In this document: piece by piece, positions 23,099 through 30,154 of the stretch
How positions within the stretch are numbered: the stretch's first letter is position 1
Layout: the number at the start of each line of letters is the position of its first letter
Virus record (IMG/VR): IMGVR_UViG_3300044695_000792
Span: 1-32,468 of that record
DNA: 32,468 nucleotides
Reading direction: 5' to 3' (one strand)
DNA from: a virus
Made by a program: the position numbers and the translations under genes
Notes under the pieces: model-generated
What the model saw: only the letters and a program-made list of their open reading frames with translations
Told to the model about the DNA's origin: nothing
The model's database searches: none

Positions 23099-23574
23099 AT
23101 AAAGAAAACAAAGCCAGATTAAAGGTCCTAGAGACAGCATATCTCACTAAGAAATATCCCTCAGTGCCTCTTTATGCTCTGGCATATACAGCATTCAAAG
23201 ATAATTCAGCTAATGAGCTCACAAAATCTATAGTAAAGTTTCTAATAATGTCAGGCTGGCAGGCTGAGAGGATAAATACGATGGGAGTATATAGGGAAGC
23301 TAAGAAAGTCAAAGATATGGATGGGATCACTAGAGTAGTAGGTAAAGGAAAGTATACTCCTTCTGGAAGTACTAAAGGATCTGCAGATATCTCAGCTACC
23401 ATTTATGGAAGATCAGTGAAAGTAGAGGTAAAATATGGCAGAGATGTGCAGTCTGAAGCTCAGAAGAAATATCAGGAAGCTATAGAATCTGCTGGAGGAA
23501 TCTATATAATCGCTAGAGAATTTGATACTTTTATTGAATGGTATGATAAATTCCTATCAGAATTGAAAAAATAA
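23095..23574 (+). CDS. VRR-NUC type nuclease (159 aa)
   Basis: A PD-(D/E)XK nuclease. Residues 90-135 carry SGSTKGSADISATIYGR, VEVKYGRD and QKKYQEAIESAGGIYII: D98, E111-x-K113 and Q123 are the expected catalytic positions, and GSADI/AGG are typical of VRR-NUC enzymes that cut branched DNA. The first 80 residues are a helical, basic extension. In phages this type resolves recombination intermediates before packaging. Coupled to the gene before; a promoter follows its stop. Confidence 0.78.
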   Translation: MNKENKARLKVLETAYLTKKYPSVPLYALAYTAFKDNSANELTKSIVKFLIMSGWQAERINTMGVYREAKKVKDMDGITRVVGKGKYTPSGSTKGSADISATIYGRSVKVEVKYGRDVQSEAQKKYQEAIESAGGIYIIAREFDTFIEWYDKFLSELKK

Positions 23575-23577
23575 CCT

Positions 23578-23585
23578 TATATTTG
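23578..23585 (+). promoter_or_regulatory. Bacteroidota-type -7 box before the recombination genes
   Basis: TATATTTG, exact TAnnTTTG match, lies just after the nuclease stop and 21 bases before the ERF ATG at 23607, giving a short A-rich leader. A TTG at 23563-23565 is too close (12 bases) to be an ideal -33 element, so strength is uncertain. Confidence 0.6.
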
Positions 23586-23606
23586 TAAAACCTTAAATAA
23601 ATAAAT

Positions 23607-24152
23607 ATGAAAAAAGAGAGCACTGGCAATGTCAGTATTTACATGAAAATATGGAAGGCTAAGCAATCCATAGGAAAGATTCATAAGAGCAAAACAGCCA
23701 AAGGAGAGAAATTCTCCTATAAGTATGCTGATCTAAATTCTGTACTGGAGATAATAGATCCTATTTTATATGAGAATGGCTTAGTATGTTTGCAGCCTAT
23801 TGAAGATAATAAAGTCTATACATTCATAGTAGACATTGATTCTGGAGAGCATATAAGCAGCTTCATGACTCTTCCAGCTTTAAATGATCCCCAGAAGCTG
23901 GGATCTGCCATTTCTTACTACAGGAGGTATACTTTGACTAGTTGTTTATCGATTAGTACGACTGATGATGATGATGGGAACTCAGTAGCTCAGGCAGTGA
24001 ATACTAAGCAGCCTACAGTATCAGATGAGATGTTGAATAAATATCTAGAAAGCGTGAAAGCTGGGACTAACAAGTGGCCAGTGCAGAAGTTCATGGATAC
24101 ATATGATCTCACTACAGCACAGAAAGATATCTTAATACTGCATCAGCTATGA
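23607..24152 (+). CDS. erf: ERF-family single-strand annealing protein (181 aa)
   Basis: Anneals complementary single strands in recombination. Residues about 5-130 match the ERF family: IYMKIWKAKQSIGKIHKSKTAKGEKFSYKYADLNSVLEIIDPIL, then ENGLVCLQP and KLGSAISYYRRYTL, the typical Gly-x-x-x-Tyr-x-Arg-Arg-Tyr motif. The C-terminal part is a polar linker and a helix that may bind partner proteins. It is first in the transcript from the promoter at 23578 and is joined by ATGA to an exonuclease gene, a lambda Red-like pair. Confidence 0.85.
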   Translation: MKKESTGNVSIYMKIWKAKQSIGKIHKSKTAKGEKFSYKYADLNSVLEIIDPILYENGLVCLQPIEDNKVYTFIVDIDSGEHISSFMTLPALNDPQKLGSAISYYRRYTLTSCLSISTTDDDDGNSVAQAVNTKQPTVSDEMLNKYLESVKAGTNKWPVQKFMDTYDLTTAQKDILILHQL

Positions 24153-24790
24153 AGTTTAGAGCATCACAAATAGGAAAGCTTATGACTGCCAGTAGGAGCA
24201 AGTCTGAGCCTCTATCAGAAGGAGCTAGAACTGAGATAATGCTACTAGCTAAAAAGCACTACTACGGCTACAGCTCAGAGCTTAATGATAGGAAAGTTAA
24301 GAAAGGAATAGTACAGGAACAGGACAGCATAGATCTGCTTAATATGGTAAGATTAGAGACTTATCAGAAGAATGATCTAAGAATAGAGAATGAATTCTTA
24401 ACTGGAGAATGTGATATCATCTCTGATGGAATCATAGATATTAAAACTTCCTGGGATCTGGATAGCTTTCCAGCTACAGTACTAGAAGCTGAGAAGAAAA
24501 CTAATGCTAAACTCTATGAATGGCAGCTCACTGCTTATATGTGTCTTTATGATAAGCCTTATGCAGAGCTTATTTATTGCATGGTAGATACAGATCCTCT
24601 TGATATATTTGGACTTCTCAATGACTGGGATGATCTATCACTGCATAGAGTATCTCATATAGCTCCTTCAAAGAGAATCACTGTGCTCAGATATGAGAGA
24701 GATCTAGAGAAGGAGTGGAAAATGATGGAGCACTTGAAGCTCTGCAGTGAATTCTATGATATTTGTTATAACGAATTAGAGAAAAAATGA
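24149..24790 (+). CDS. Lambda-exo/YqaJ-like exonuclease (213 aa)
   Basis: A PD-(D/E)XK enzyme. Motifs are RASQIGKLMTASR at the start, KKGIVQEQDSI (E57), GECDI (D89), IIDIKTSW (D97-x-K99) and YEWQLTAYM, the standard YqaJ/lambda exonuclease layout. It would resect double-stranded ends to supply single strands to the ERF protein encoded directly before it (ATGA overlap). Length is normal for the family. Function is well supported by motif and neighbour. Confidence 0.8.
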   Translation: MKFRASQIGKLMTASRSKSEPLSEGARTEIMLLAKKHYYGYSSELNDRKVKKGIVQEQDSIDLLNMVRLETYQKNDLRIENEFLTGECDIISDGIIDIKTSWDLDSFPATVLEAEKKTNAKLYEWQLTAYMCLYDKPYAELIYCMVDTDPLDIFGLLNDWDDLSLHRVSHIAPSKRITVLRYERDLEKEWKMMEHLKLCSEFYDICYNELEKK

Positions 24791-25023
24791 ATGATACTAT
24801 AATAGACTGGATAGAAGATCATGTATTTTTTGATCCAGATAAGAAAGATTATAATGATTATATGATAAAAATAGCTAGAACTTTGTATAAGCATGATGTT
24901 AATAAACAAGTAGCGATCCTCCAGGAAGTACTCACTGAGCTAATTACTGGCTTTGAATCTCCAGAGGAAAGGATGGATTTCATCCTGGATATAGTTAATG
25001 GATATAAAAAGAGGATAATATGA
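24787..25023 (+). CDS. Small acidic helical protein (78 aa)
   Basis: Not recognised. Helical, acidic (IIDWIEDHVFFDPDKKDYNDY, LQEVLTELITGFESPEERMDFILDIV). Coupled by ATGA to both neighbours. Might modulate the exonuclease, but no motif supports this. Confidence 0.55.
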   Translation: MNDTIIDWIEDHVFFDPDKKDYNDYMIKIARTLYKHDVNKQVAILQEVLTELITGFESPEERMDFILDIVNGYKKRII

Positions 25024-25226
25024 AAAAAACAGCAGTAGACTTTTTAAAAGAAAAATTGACATATGTATTTGTTAATGATAAATCATTCAATGAGTTATTT
25101 GAACAAGCAAAAGCAATGGAGAAGGATCAGATGATAGATTTTTACAATGAAGGATGGAATAATGCTGATTTGTATGAGTTTTATCCAGCTGAAAGATACT
25201 ACAATGAAACCTTTAAATCAGAATAA
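25020..25226 (+). CDS. Small conserved phage protein (68 aa)
   Basis: The pattern KTAVDFLKEKL, then EQAKAMEKDQMIDFYNEGW and a final AERYYNETF is a small protein widespread in Bacteroidota phages and prophages; no function is established that I know of. Helical and acidic. Joined by ATGA to the gene before. Confidence 0.65.
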   Translation: MKKTAVDFLKEKLTYVFVNDKSFNELFEQAKAMEKDQMIDFYNEGWNNADLYEFYPAERYYNETFKSE

Positions 25227-25227
25227 A

Positions 25228-25398
25228 ATGAATAAACAACAGGCAGCACTAGACATCTTATGTGCATTGATAGCACATAACAAAGGCACAGCTACTAATC
25301 ACTTAATAGTGAAAGCTGTAGAATTAGCAAATCAGCTACAGGAGGAGCTTGATAAGCAATTAATTGGTAACTATTTTAATACAGATAACAATGACTAA
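25228..25398 (+). CDS. Small helical protein (56 aa)
   Basis: Start 25228 follows the previous stop by one base; the earlier in-frame ATG at 25147 would overlap that gene by 80 bases. The product is a helical peptide (QAALDILCALIAHNKG, VKAVELANQLQEELDKQL). Unknown role. The stop overlaps the next start by eight bases. Confidence 0.55.
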   Translation: MNKQQAALDILCALIAHNKGTATNHLIVKAVELANQLQEELDKQLIGNYFNTDNND

Positions 25399-25603
25399 CA
25401 AAGAGAACACAGGAGCTATCTTCAAGAATGAGAATAGCACAGGCAATCAGCCTCAATGGAAAGGAAAGATAGATATAAACGGCAAAGAGATGCAGATAGC
25501 ACTCTGGCAGAGAACTTCTGAGAAGGGAGTAAACTACTTCAGTGCCAAAATATCAGAGCCATATAACAAAGAACAGAATGGAAGTTCAGATCTTAACTGG
25601 TGA
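25391..25603 (+). CDS. DUF736-like small protein (70 aa)
   Basis: Residues 5-60 follow the DUF736 pattern: TGAIFKNEN, QWKGKIDINGKEMQIALWQRTSEKGVNYFSAKISEP, i.e. a short beta-barrel-like domain. These proteins occur in phages and mobile elements; some are proposed to bind single-stranded DNA but this is unproven. Start 25391 is chosen by fit to the family and overlap with the previous stop. Overlaps the HTH gene by 26 bases. Confidence 0.6.
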   Translation: MTNKENTGAIFKNENSTGNQPQWKGKIDINGKEMQIALWQRTSEKGVNYFSAKISEPYNKEQNGSSDLNW

Positions 25604-25775
25604 GTTTACTGACTGGATCAGAGAGCAGATTAAGGCCAGAGTCACAAAGAGATATAAGCTCTCTTTCATAGCTGATGATATGAATGTGACATATATGCAG
25701 CTGTGGAGATTCATGAAAGGTGAGAAAGTTAATCAAGACTTTATTAACAAAGCTATGAGATTCTTATTATCTTAG
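25578..25775 (+). CDS. Small HTH DNA-binding protein (65 aa)
   Basis: Residues 15-55 contain a helix-turn-helix (LSFIADDMNVTYMQLWRFMKGEKVNQDFINKAMRFL) of the XRE-like kind. Start at 25578 avoids a longer overlap. Probably a transcription regulator encoded within the middle-gene transcript, next to a sigma-like gene. It is too short for a full repressor with an oligomer domain. Confidence 0.6.
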   Translation: MEVQILTGEFTDWIREQIKARVTKRYKLSFIADDMNVTYMQLWRFMKGEKVNQDFINKAMRFLLS

Positions 25776-25781
25776 CGATAG

Positions 25782-26294
25782 ATGTCATTCTGGAATAAAC
25801 AAGCATATGAGATAGCACTAAAGATCAGTGGAGGTCATGAGCTTCATGCTGATCTAGTGTCTCATGTGTACATTCTCCTACAGAAGTATGATCTAACTGA
25901 GGAAGAGCTTCCTAGAACATTCGCAAAATTTGCCTACAATCAATGGAACTGGAGAGAAAGTGACTTCAATAGGACTTTTAAATCTCCTCAGAATGTAGAG
26001 ATCACAGAATACATTCCAGCAAAGGAGGAAGAGGAATCTCCTTCAGAAGCTCAGAAGATATTCAGAGGATACTTAGATCAATCTCCTACAGATGACAATG
26101 AGCTATTTTGTAAAGAGATAGCTAAGATGTATATTTGTGGAATGACTTATAGAGAGATCAGATCAGAGACTGGTATCTCACTGGATACAATTAACAAAGC
26201 ACTAAAGAAATTTAAGCATGATGTACTACTTAATTCCCCTAATAGCTATAGGATTCTCGAGAGCACTGATGACTCTTCCCCTTGCAGATATTAA
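25782..26294 (+). CDS. Sigma-70-like transcription factor (170 aa)
   Basis: The protein has the layout of a small sigma factor: an N-terminal helical domain (HADLVSHVYILLQKYDLTEEELPRTFAKFAYNQWNW), an acidic linker and a C-terminal region 4-like HTH (CGMTYREIRSETGISLDTINKALKKFKHDVL). Such factors or sigma-like regulators in phages often switch on late genes. Placed after replication genes and before the terminase module, it is a good candidate for the late-gene activator. Its last 77 bases overlap a membrane protein gene. Confidence 0.62.
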   Translation: MSFWNKQAYEIALKISGGHELHADLVSHVYILLQKYDLTEEELPRTFAKFAYNQWNWRESDFNRTFKSPQNVEITEYIPAKEEEESPSEAQKIFRGYLDQSPTDDNELFCKEIAKMYICGMTYREIRSETGISLDTINKALKKFKHDVLLNSPNSYRILESTDDSSPCRY

Positions 26295-26433
26295 GCCTCT
26301 GAACTGTCAGAGCTGCCTATCATTCTGGAGCTGTTTAATTATCTGCCTAATAGTAGACTGGCAGCTATTCCCATTGGGATTCCTAGCATATTTAATCTCA
26401 GACTTAATACTAATTTATGAATATAAGCGATAA
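26218..26433 (+). CDS. Small membrane protein with Cys motif (71 aa)
   Basis: Two hydrophobic segments (YYLIPLIAIGFSRALMTL and FWSCLIICLIVDWQLFPLGFLAYLISDLILI) flank a polar turn with KPLNCQSCLSFWSC. The CxxC plus SFW motif is familiar from small DUF1360-like membrane proteins of phages. It overlaps the sigma-like gene by 77 bases. A second ATG lies one codon downstream. Function unknown; may act on the host envelope. Confidence 0.55.
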   Translation: MMYYLIPLIAIGFSRALMTLPLADIKPLNCQSCLSFWSCLIICLIVDWQLFPLGFLAYLISDLILIYEYKR

Positions 26434-26770
26434 TTTAAGAGCTCAGGCAGAGAGATTCCATAGAACTCAGAGCTTTAATCTATCTAATCAAGAGAAGCAA
26501 GATCTGGCTACCTGGTACAGAAGCAAGTTTAATAAATCACTCAATATCAAATGTGGTACTTGCATAAGGAATGGAATGAGAGATCTGGTAGCAGAGCTCA
26601 ATACTTCAGAGCCAGCTATCAAGATTAAGCCTAATATCACATTCATAGGAGTGAAGCAGAAAACTCTGGAAGAGATGTCTTATAGAGAGCTCAAAGATAT
26701 GGCCAAAGCTCAGGGAATCATAGGCAACCTAAAGAGAGAGAAACTAATAGAAGAGCTCACTAATGGATAA
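26417..26770 (+). CDS. Hypothetical protein with SAP-like C-terminus (117 aa)
   Basis: Two parts are visible. Residues 20-60 (LSNQEKQDLATWYRSKFNKSLNIKCGTCIRNGMRDLVAEL) contain a CxxC pair. Residues 80-115 (LEEMSYRELKDMAKAQGIIGNLKREKLIEEL) look like a SAP or Rho-N motif that binds nucleic acid. This kind of fusion is common in Bacteroidota phages. Overlaps its neighbours by 17 and 8 bases. Confidence 0.6.
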   Translation: MNISDNLRAQAERFHRTQSFNLSNQEKQDLATWYRSKFNKSLNIKCGTCIRNGMRDLVAELNTSEPAIKIKPNITFIGVKQKTLEEMSYRELKDMAKAQGIIGNLKREKLIEELTNG

Positions 26771-26909
26771 TACTCAAGTACTAGCATCTAAGGATGGCAT
26801 CATGTATGAGCAAGTGAGACTCTTATTCTATGATGAGCATAATGATATCTTTGTATGCATGAGAGCTGATGGACTAGTGATATGTTATAACTACATAAAA
26901 GATCTATGA
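26763..26909 (+). CDS. Small hypothetical protein (48 aa)
   Basis: ATG 26763 overlaps the previous gene by eight bases and the stop overlaps the next ATG at 26906 (ATGA). The peptide (GIMYEQVRLLFYDEHNDIFVCMRADGLVICYNYIKDL) has strand-like alternation and could be a tiny beta domain. It fills the gap exactly, which supports it. Function unknown. Confidence 0.6.
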   Translation: MDNTQVLASKDGIMYEQVRLLFYDEHNDIFVCMRADGLVICYNYIKDL

Positions 26910-27103
26910 CAAGGATAAACCTAGGGAATTATATGATTAAAGAGGATAAAGACCTGGGAGTATACTATATCTATAAAATTAAATATGTAAGAAAACCGAT
27001 ATGGAAGATATGGAAGAGAAAGAGGAAGATATACTACTTAGCCACCTCAAAAGGCTTCAGGAATCTAGCTCAGGCGATCTACTTCGTAAAGAACGAAATA
27101 TGA
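26906..27103 (+). CDS. Small basic hypothetical protein (65 aa)
   Basis: A very basic protein (KIKYVRKPIWKIWKRKRKIYYLATSKGFRNLAQAIYFV) without a known motif; it might bind nucleic acid. ATGA overlap with the gene before and the micro-peptide after. Confidence 0.5.
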   Translation: MTRINLGNYMIKEDKDLGVYYIYKIKYVRKPIWKIWKRKRKIYYLATSKGFRNLAQAIYFVKNEI

Positions 27104-27177
27104 TGATCTGGATCTGGGCAGCTATTCTAGTGATTAATGTCATATTCTGGATAGGAATGATTAAAATATTCTCATGA
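27100..27177 (+). CDS. Micro membrane peptide (25 aa)
   Basis: ATG 27100 overlaps the previous stop (ATGA) and its own stop overlaps the glycosyltransferase ATG at 27174 (ATGA). The peptide is almost one single hydrophobic helix (MIWIWAAILVINVIFWIGMIKIF). The same frame is open back to an ATG at 27001, giving a 58-residue protein with an acidic N-terminal helix, but that needs a 103-base overlap. It may anchor or accompany the sugar enzymes that follow at the membrane; that is inference. Confidence 0.5.
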   Translation: MMIWIWAAILVINVIFWIGMIKIFS

Positions 27178-27890
27178 AGATAATAGCTCCAATACCAGTT
27201 TTTGGAAGACATGAGCTAGTAAAGCTAACAGCTTCCAGGCTACAGCTTCAAGGGATAACTCCTGTGCTTATAGGCCATGAGCCAGAGACTAAAGAGATAG
27301 CTAAGGACTTGAATATAGAATTCTGCTTAGCATCTAATAATCCTCTAGGTCATAAGTGGAATGTAGGATTCCAGGCTGCTAAGTTCTATGATCCAGATGC
27401 AGTGATCTTTATGGGATCTTCTGACTGGTGCTCACAGGAGTATATTGATATAGTCAAGCAGAATCTAAACTTTTCAATGATAGGAATGCTAGGATGTCAC
27501 TTTGTAGATGTAGCTGATCAGATCAGACTAGTACACTGGGATGGATACAAGGATAAGCTCAGAATGAATGAGCCTATAGGAATAGGAAGAGTACTATCAA
27601 GAGAGCTCATTAAAAAAATGAACTGGACTCCTTTTGAGAATGTACTTAACTCTGGACTGGACTGGTCTATGTATCAGAAGGTGCTGAGACTAAGAGAGAA
27701 GATAGCTGTCATTCCTAATGATCCTATGAATGTGAGGCTGATGAGTATCAGTACTAACAAGTGGATAAACAAACATAAGTTCCTGGATCACTGGAGTGGA
27801 TCTCTAAAGAGCCAGAAGATAGAAGATCTCTCAATACTTAATACTCACTTCTCAGATATACATATACTCCATGAAACGCTTAACAAATAA
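27174..27890 (+). CDS. Glycosyltransferase, GT-A/GT2-like (238 aa)
   Basis: The start reads KIIAPIPVFGRHELVKLTASRLQLQGITPVLIG, the usual first strand and helix of a GT-A fold. Residues 70-90 have PDAVIFMGSSDWCS, where SSDW likely takes the place of the DxD metal motif, and NPLGHKWNVGFQAAK before it is like the nucleotide-sugar pocket of family 2 enzymes. It probably moves a sugar from an NDP-sugar onto a glycan or protein. It is first of three linked sugar/small-molecule genes. Acceptor unknown: host surface polymer, virion protein or DNA are all possible. Confidence 0.7.
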   Translation: MKIIAPIPVFGRHELVKLTASRLQLQGITPVLIGHEPETKEIAKDLNIEFCLASNNPLGHKWNVGFQAAKFYDPDAVIFMGSSDWCSQEYIDIVKQNLNFSMIGMLGCHFVDVADQIRLVHWDGYKDKLRMNEPIGIGRVLSRELIKKMNWTPFENVLNSGLDWSMYQKVLRLREKIAVIPNDPMNVRLMSISTNKWINKHKFLDHWSGSLKSQKIEDLSILNTHFSDIHILHETLNK

Positions 27891-28413
27891 ACCTAATACA
27901 AATACAGCTACATTCTGGAATGACTACTATGCTTCAATAGATAGAGAAGAGGATAGACTTATCATTTATGAGCAACTGGAAGAGATACTCCAGAATATAC
28001 AATTCAAGACAGTACTAGAGATCGGATGTGGGACTGGAATAGGAGCTCAGTATCTGAAGGAATGCTTTCCAGAGATCATATACACTGGATCAGACTTCTC
28101 ACTAATGGCACTAGACAAAGCTGCAAACTATGTAGATCATGTGAAGCTCCTGGATATAAGATATGAAGATCCTTCAGATTATTATGATGTAATTATCATA
28201 GCTGAAACCTTAGAACATCTGGAGAATCCATATGAGATCATAGATAGATGTTTATACTACTGTAATTATCTAGTGATATCACTTCCATTAGATGAGCCTG
28301 AGGAATGTGATCCAGAGCATATCTGGTGCAATATCACTCCAGAGGATTTCACTCAATATGATGTAATATACACTAAGCTTAATACAAGCTATTTTCAAAT
28401 TATACTAAAATGA
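27871..28413 (+). CDS. SAM-dependent methyltransferase, class I (180 aa)
   Basis: Motif I is VLEIGCGTGIGAQYL (residues 48-62), followed by YTGSDFS (acid residue for ribose binding) and DVIIIAETLEHLENP (motif III-like, 106-120), all standard for small class I methyltransferases of the Methyltransf_11/23 type. DNA methylase motifs (NPPY, DPPY) are absent, so the target is more likely a sugar or other small group. It overlaps the glycosyltransferase by 20 bases and the amidotransferase by ATGA, indicating one functional unit. Confidence 0.78.
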   Translation: MKRLTNKPNTNTATFWNDYYASIDREEDRLIIYEQLEEILQNIQFKTVLEIGCGTGIGAQYLKECFPEIIYTGSDFSLMALDKAANYVDHVKLLDIRYEDPSDYYDVIIIAETLEHLENPYEIIDRCLYYCNYLVISLPLDEPEECDPEHIWCNITPEDFTQYDVIYTKLNTSYFQIILK

Positions 28414-29477
28414 ATGAATGTAATAGATGCCTATTCACTAGCGAGATAGCTAAGATAGGAGATACTCAATGTGAATACTGTGATCTGCATGATGAGCTGG
28501 AGAGACAGTCTAATCCACAGGATCTAAACAAAGTACTAAACAAGATCAGAAAAGCTGGAGCTAAACAGAAGTATGACTGCATAATGGGGATATCTGGAGG
28601 AATAGACTCCAGCACGCTTCTCTATGCAGCTGTCACTAAGTGGAATCTAAGGCCTTTAGTGATTCACTTTGATAATAACTGGAATGCTCCAGAAGCTCTG
28701 AGTAACATGACAAACCTAGTGACTAGATTAGGAGTAGACTGTATTGTATACATGGTTAATAAGACAGAATATGATCTGCTTAATGATTCATTCCTGGCAG
28801 CTGGCATTCCAGATGCTGATATCCCTAATGATATAGCCATGACTAAGCTCATGTATGATACAGCTCATAAGTATGGAATCAAATACATTCTGAATGGTCA
28901 TGACTTTAGGACTGAAGGATCTACTCCAAAAGGATGGACCTACATGGATGCTAAATATATCCAGTCAGTATACAAAGCTCACTCTGGCTTAAGACTTAAG
29001 AATTATCCTCTATTCACTTTTAAAGATCAGCTATTCTATGCCTGGAAAGGTATTAAGAATGTCAGACCTTTTCACTATGGACTTAATAGAGAAGTACTGG
29101 ATCAAGAGATGAAGTCATTCATAAACTGGAAAGATTATGGAGGTAAGCACTGTGAGAATGTTTACACTGAATTCGTAGGAAGCTATCTGCTGCCTCAGAA
29201 GTTCAAGATAGATAAGAGAATAGTATACTTATCAGCTCAAGTGAGATCTGGCAAGCTATCAAAACAGGAAGCTAGAGATATATTCAGTATTCCTTCCACA
29301 TTCGATACTGAGAAACTAGGAACAGATAAACATAGAATATTAAAGCTTATAGATTCCAGGATACAGTCTAGAGATAACTTTGAGAAGTACAACTTTAAAA
29401 AGTACAGGATGCTGATCTGGATACTAGCTAAGCTCAAAGTAGTGCCTTATACATTCTATATTAAATACTGTAAGTGA
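28410..29477 (+). CDS. N-acetyl sugar amidotransferase-like PP-loop enzyme (355 aa)
   Basis: Resembles the WbpG/PseA family, which convert a sugar acetamido group to an acetamidino group with ATP and ammonia. A zinc site is built by C4, C7, C21 and C24; the PP-loop is SGGIDSS (62-68). Further motifs: PLVIHFDNNWN, GIKYILNGHD and KDYGGKHCENVYTEFV. Length fits the family (about 340-390). Bacterial versions work with HisH/HisF-like ammonia suppliers, none of which is here, so ammonia must come from the host or free pool. With the GT and methyltransferase it points to synthesis of an unusual decorated sugar. Confidence 0.78.
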   Translation: MNECNRCLFTSEIAKIGDTQCEYCDLHDELERQSNPQDLNKVLNKIRKAGAKQKYDCIMGISGGIDSSTLLYAAVTKWNLRPLVIHFDNNWNAPEALSNMTNLVTRLGVDCIVYMVNKTEYDLLNDSFLAAGIPDADIPNDIAMTKLMYDTAHKYGIKYILNGHDFRTEGSTPKGWTYMDAKYIQSVYKAHSGLRLKNYPLFTFKDQLFYAWKGIKNVRPFHYGLNREVLDQEMKSFINWKDYGGKHCENVYTEFVGSYLLPQKFKIDKRIVYLSAQVRSGKLSKQEARDIFSIPSTFDTEKLGTDKHRILKLIDSRIQSRDNFEKYNFKKYRMLIWILAKLKVVPYTFYIKYCK

Positions 29478-29656
29478 TGCCAATACCTAAGCCAACAGCA
29501 CAAGAGACAGAATCAGAATTCATTCAGAGATGTATGAGTGATGAGAAGATGAAACAAGAGTATGAGATACCACAGCAGAGATATGCTGTATGTGCTTCTT
29601 CTTATACTATTAATAATCAGAACTCTAAGGATTCCAGAACAAAAAAACATAAGTAA
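29477..29656 (+). CDS. Small FxxRCM...RxAVC phage protein (59 aa)
   Basis: Pattern SEFIQRCMSDEKMKQEYEIPQQRYAVCASSY is a short conserved phage module often found near terminase or protease genes; function not established. I chose ATG 29477, which overlaps the prior stop as TGATG; a GTG one codon before is possible. The tail is basic. It lies 10 bases before the small terminase gene. Confidence 0.65.
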   Translation: MPIPKPTAQETESEFIQRCMSDEKMKQEYEIPQQRYAVCASSYTINNQNSKDSRTKKHK

Positions 29657-29666
29657 TAGTATAGCT

Positions 29667-30065
29667 ATGTCATATTCACAGGAAATAGTAGATAAGCTAG
29701 AAGATCTAGCATGGGAATATATACAGGAATGCCTTTGTCATACTAAGGAAGTAGTATCTAATAAAGGGCAGATTGTTTATGTTCAAGATAGGATGATTCC
29801 TACTATTGACTATTTTCTGTCTATATGGATTCCTTTAAAGCATGACATGAAACTTTTAGAGAGAAGAACATGGTATAGATGGCTGAGAGAGGAAGGAGAC
29901 AAAAGTCACACTATAAAAAACATAGATAGTGAATTTATAGGCCTAGGAAAGAACATAGTAGCTAATGAAGGCAAAGGAATCTTCTATGCAAAGAATAAGT
30001 TTGGAATGCATGATAGACAGCATATTGAAACAAAACAAGTAGAGAAATTTGACTTTGATGTATAA
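29667..30065 (+). CDS. Terminase small subunit candidate (132 aa)
   Basis: Lies directly upstream of the large terminase. Start 29667 is chosen since the frame before it is low-quality sequence overlapping the previous gene. The product is helical (QEIVDKLEDLAWEYIQECL, MIPTIDYFLSIWIPLKHDMKLLERRTWYRWL), with HTH-like potential, and ends in GIFYAKNKFGMHDRQHIETKQVEKFDF, typical of small subunits that bind the packaging site and bridge to the large subunit. Sequence identity cannot be tested, but size and place agree. Confidence 0.7.
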   Translation: MSYSQEIVDKLEDLAWEYIQECLCHTKEVVSNKGQIVYVQDRMIPTIDYFLSIWIPLKHDMKLLERRTWYRWLREEGDKSHTIKNIDSEFIGLGKNIVANEGKGIFYAKNKFGMHDRQHIETKQVEKFDFDV

Positions 30066-30071
30066 AGTCTC

Positions 30072-30079
30072 TATATTTG
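30072..30079 (+). promoter_or_regulatory. Late promoter candidate before the large terminase
   Basis: TATATTTG, an exact TAnnTTTG box, with TTTG (30048-30051) 20 bases upstream as a -33 element, so both parts have the expected spacing. It is directed to the large terminase and the whole late operon and gives a leader of about 70 bases that contains a terminator-like hairpin. Confidence 0.7.
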
Positions 30080-30126
30080 TATACTCTTTTTTTTATAAGT
30101 TTAATGGTTAGTTAGGTCAACAGAAT

Positions 30127-30154
30127 AGAGGAGATCTACAGCTCCTCTTTTTTT
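30127..30154 (+). terminator. Terminator/attenuator hairpin just before the large terminase
   Basis: agaggag (30127-30133), eight-base loop, ctcctct (30142-30148), then a run of T to 30154; the terminase ATG begins at 30155. It may stop transcripts from the small terminase gene or act as an attenuator for the promoter at 30072. Confidence 0.75.

Noticed and set aside
26130-26137. TATATTTG promoter-like box
   Set aside because: It lies inside the sigma-like coding sequence (Met-Tyr-Ile-Cys) about 80 bases before the membrane gene; probably chance, though it could serve that gene.
26846-26853. TATCTTTG promoter-like box
   Set aside because: Inside a small coding region with coupled neighbours; no -33 partner and no new start needed.
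27871-28413. DNA methyltransferase explaining the low CpG
   Set aside because: No NPPY/DPPY or cytosine methylase PC motif is present; it looks like a small-molecule methyltransferase.
28410-29477. QueC/Dnd-type DNA modification enzyme instead of sugar amidotransferase
   Set aside because: The PP-loop is shared, but the four-Cys N-terminus, the length, and the GT and methyltransferase neighbours fit the WbpG/PseA family better; DNA modification is kept only as a possibility.
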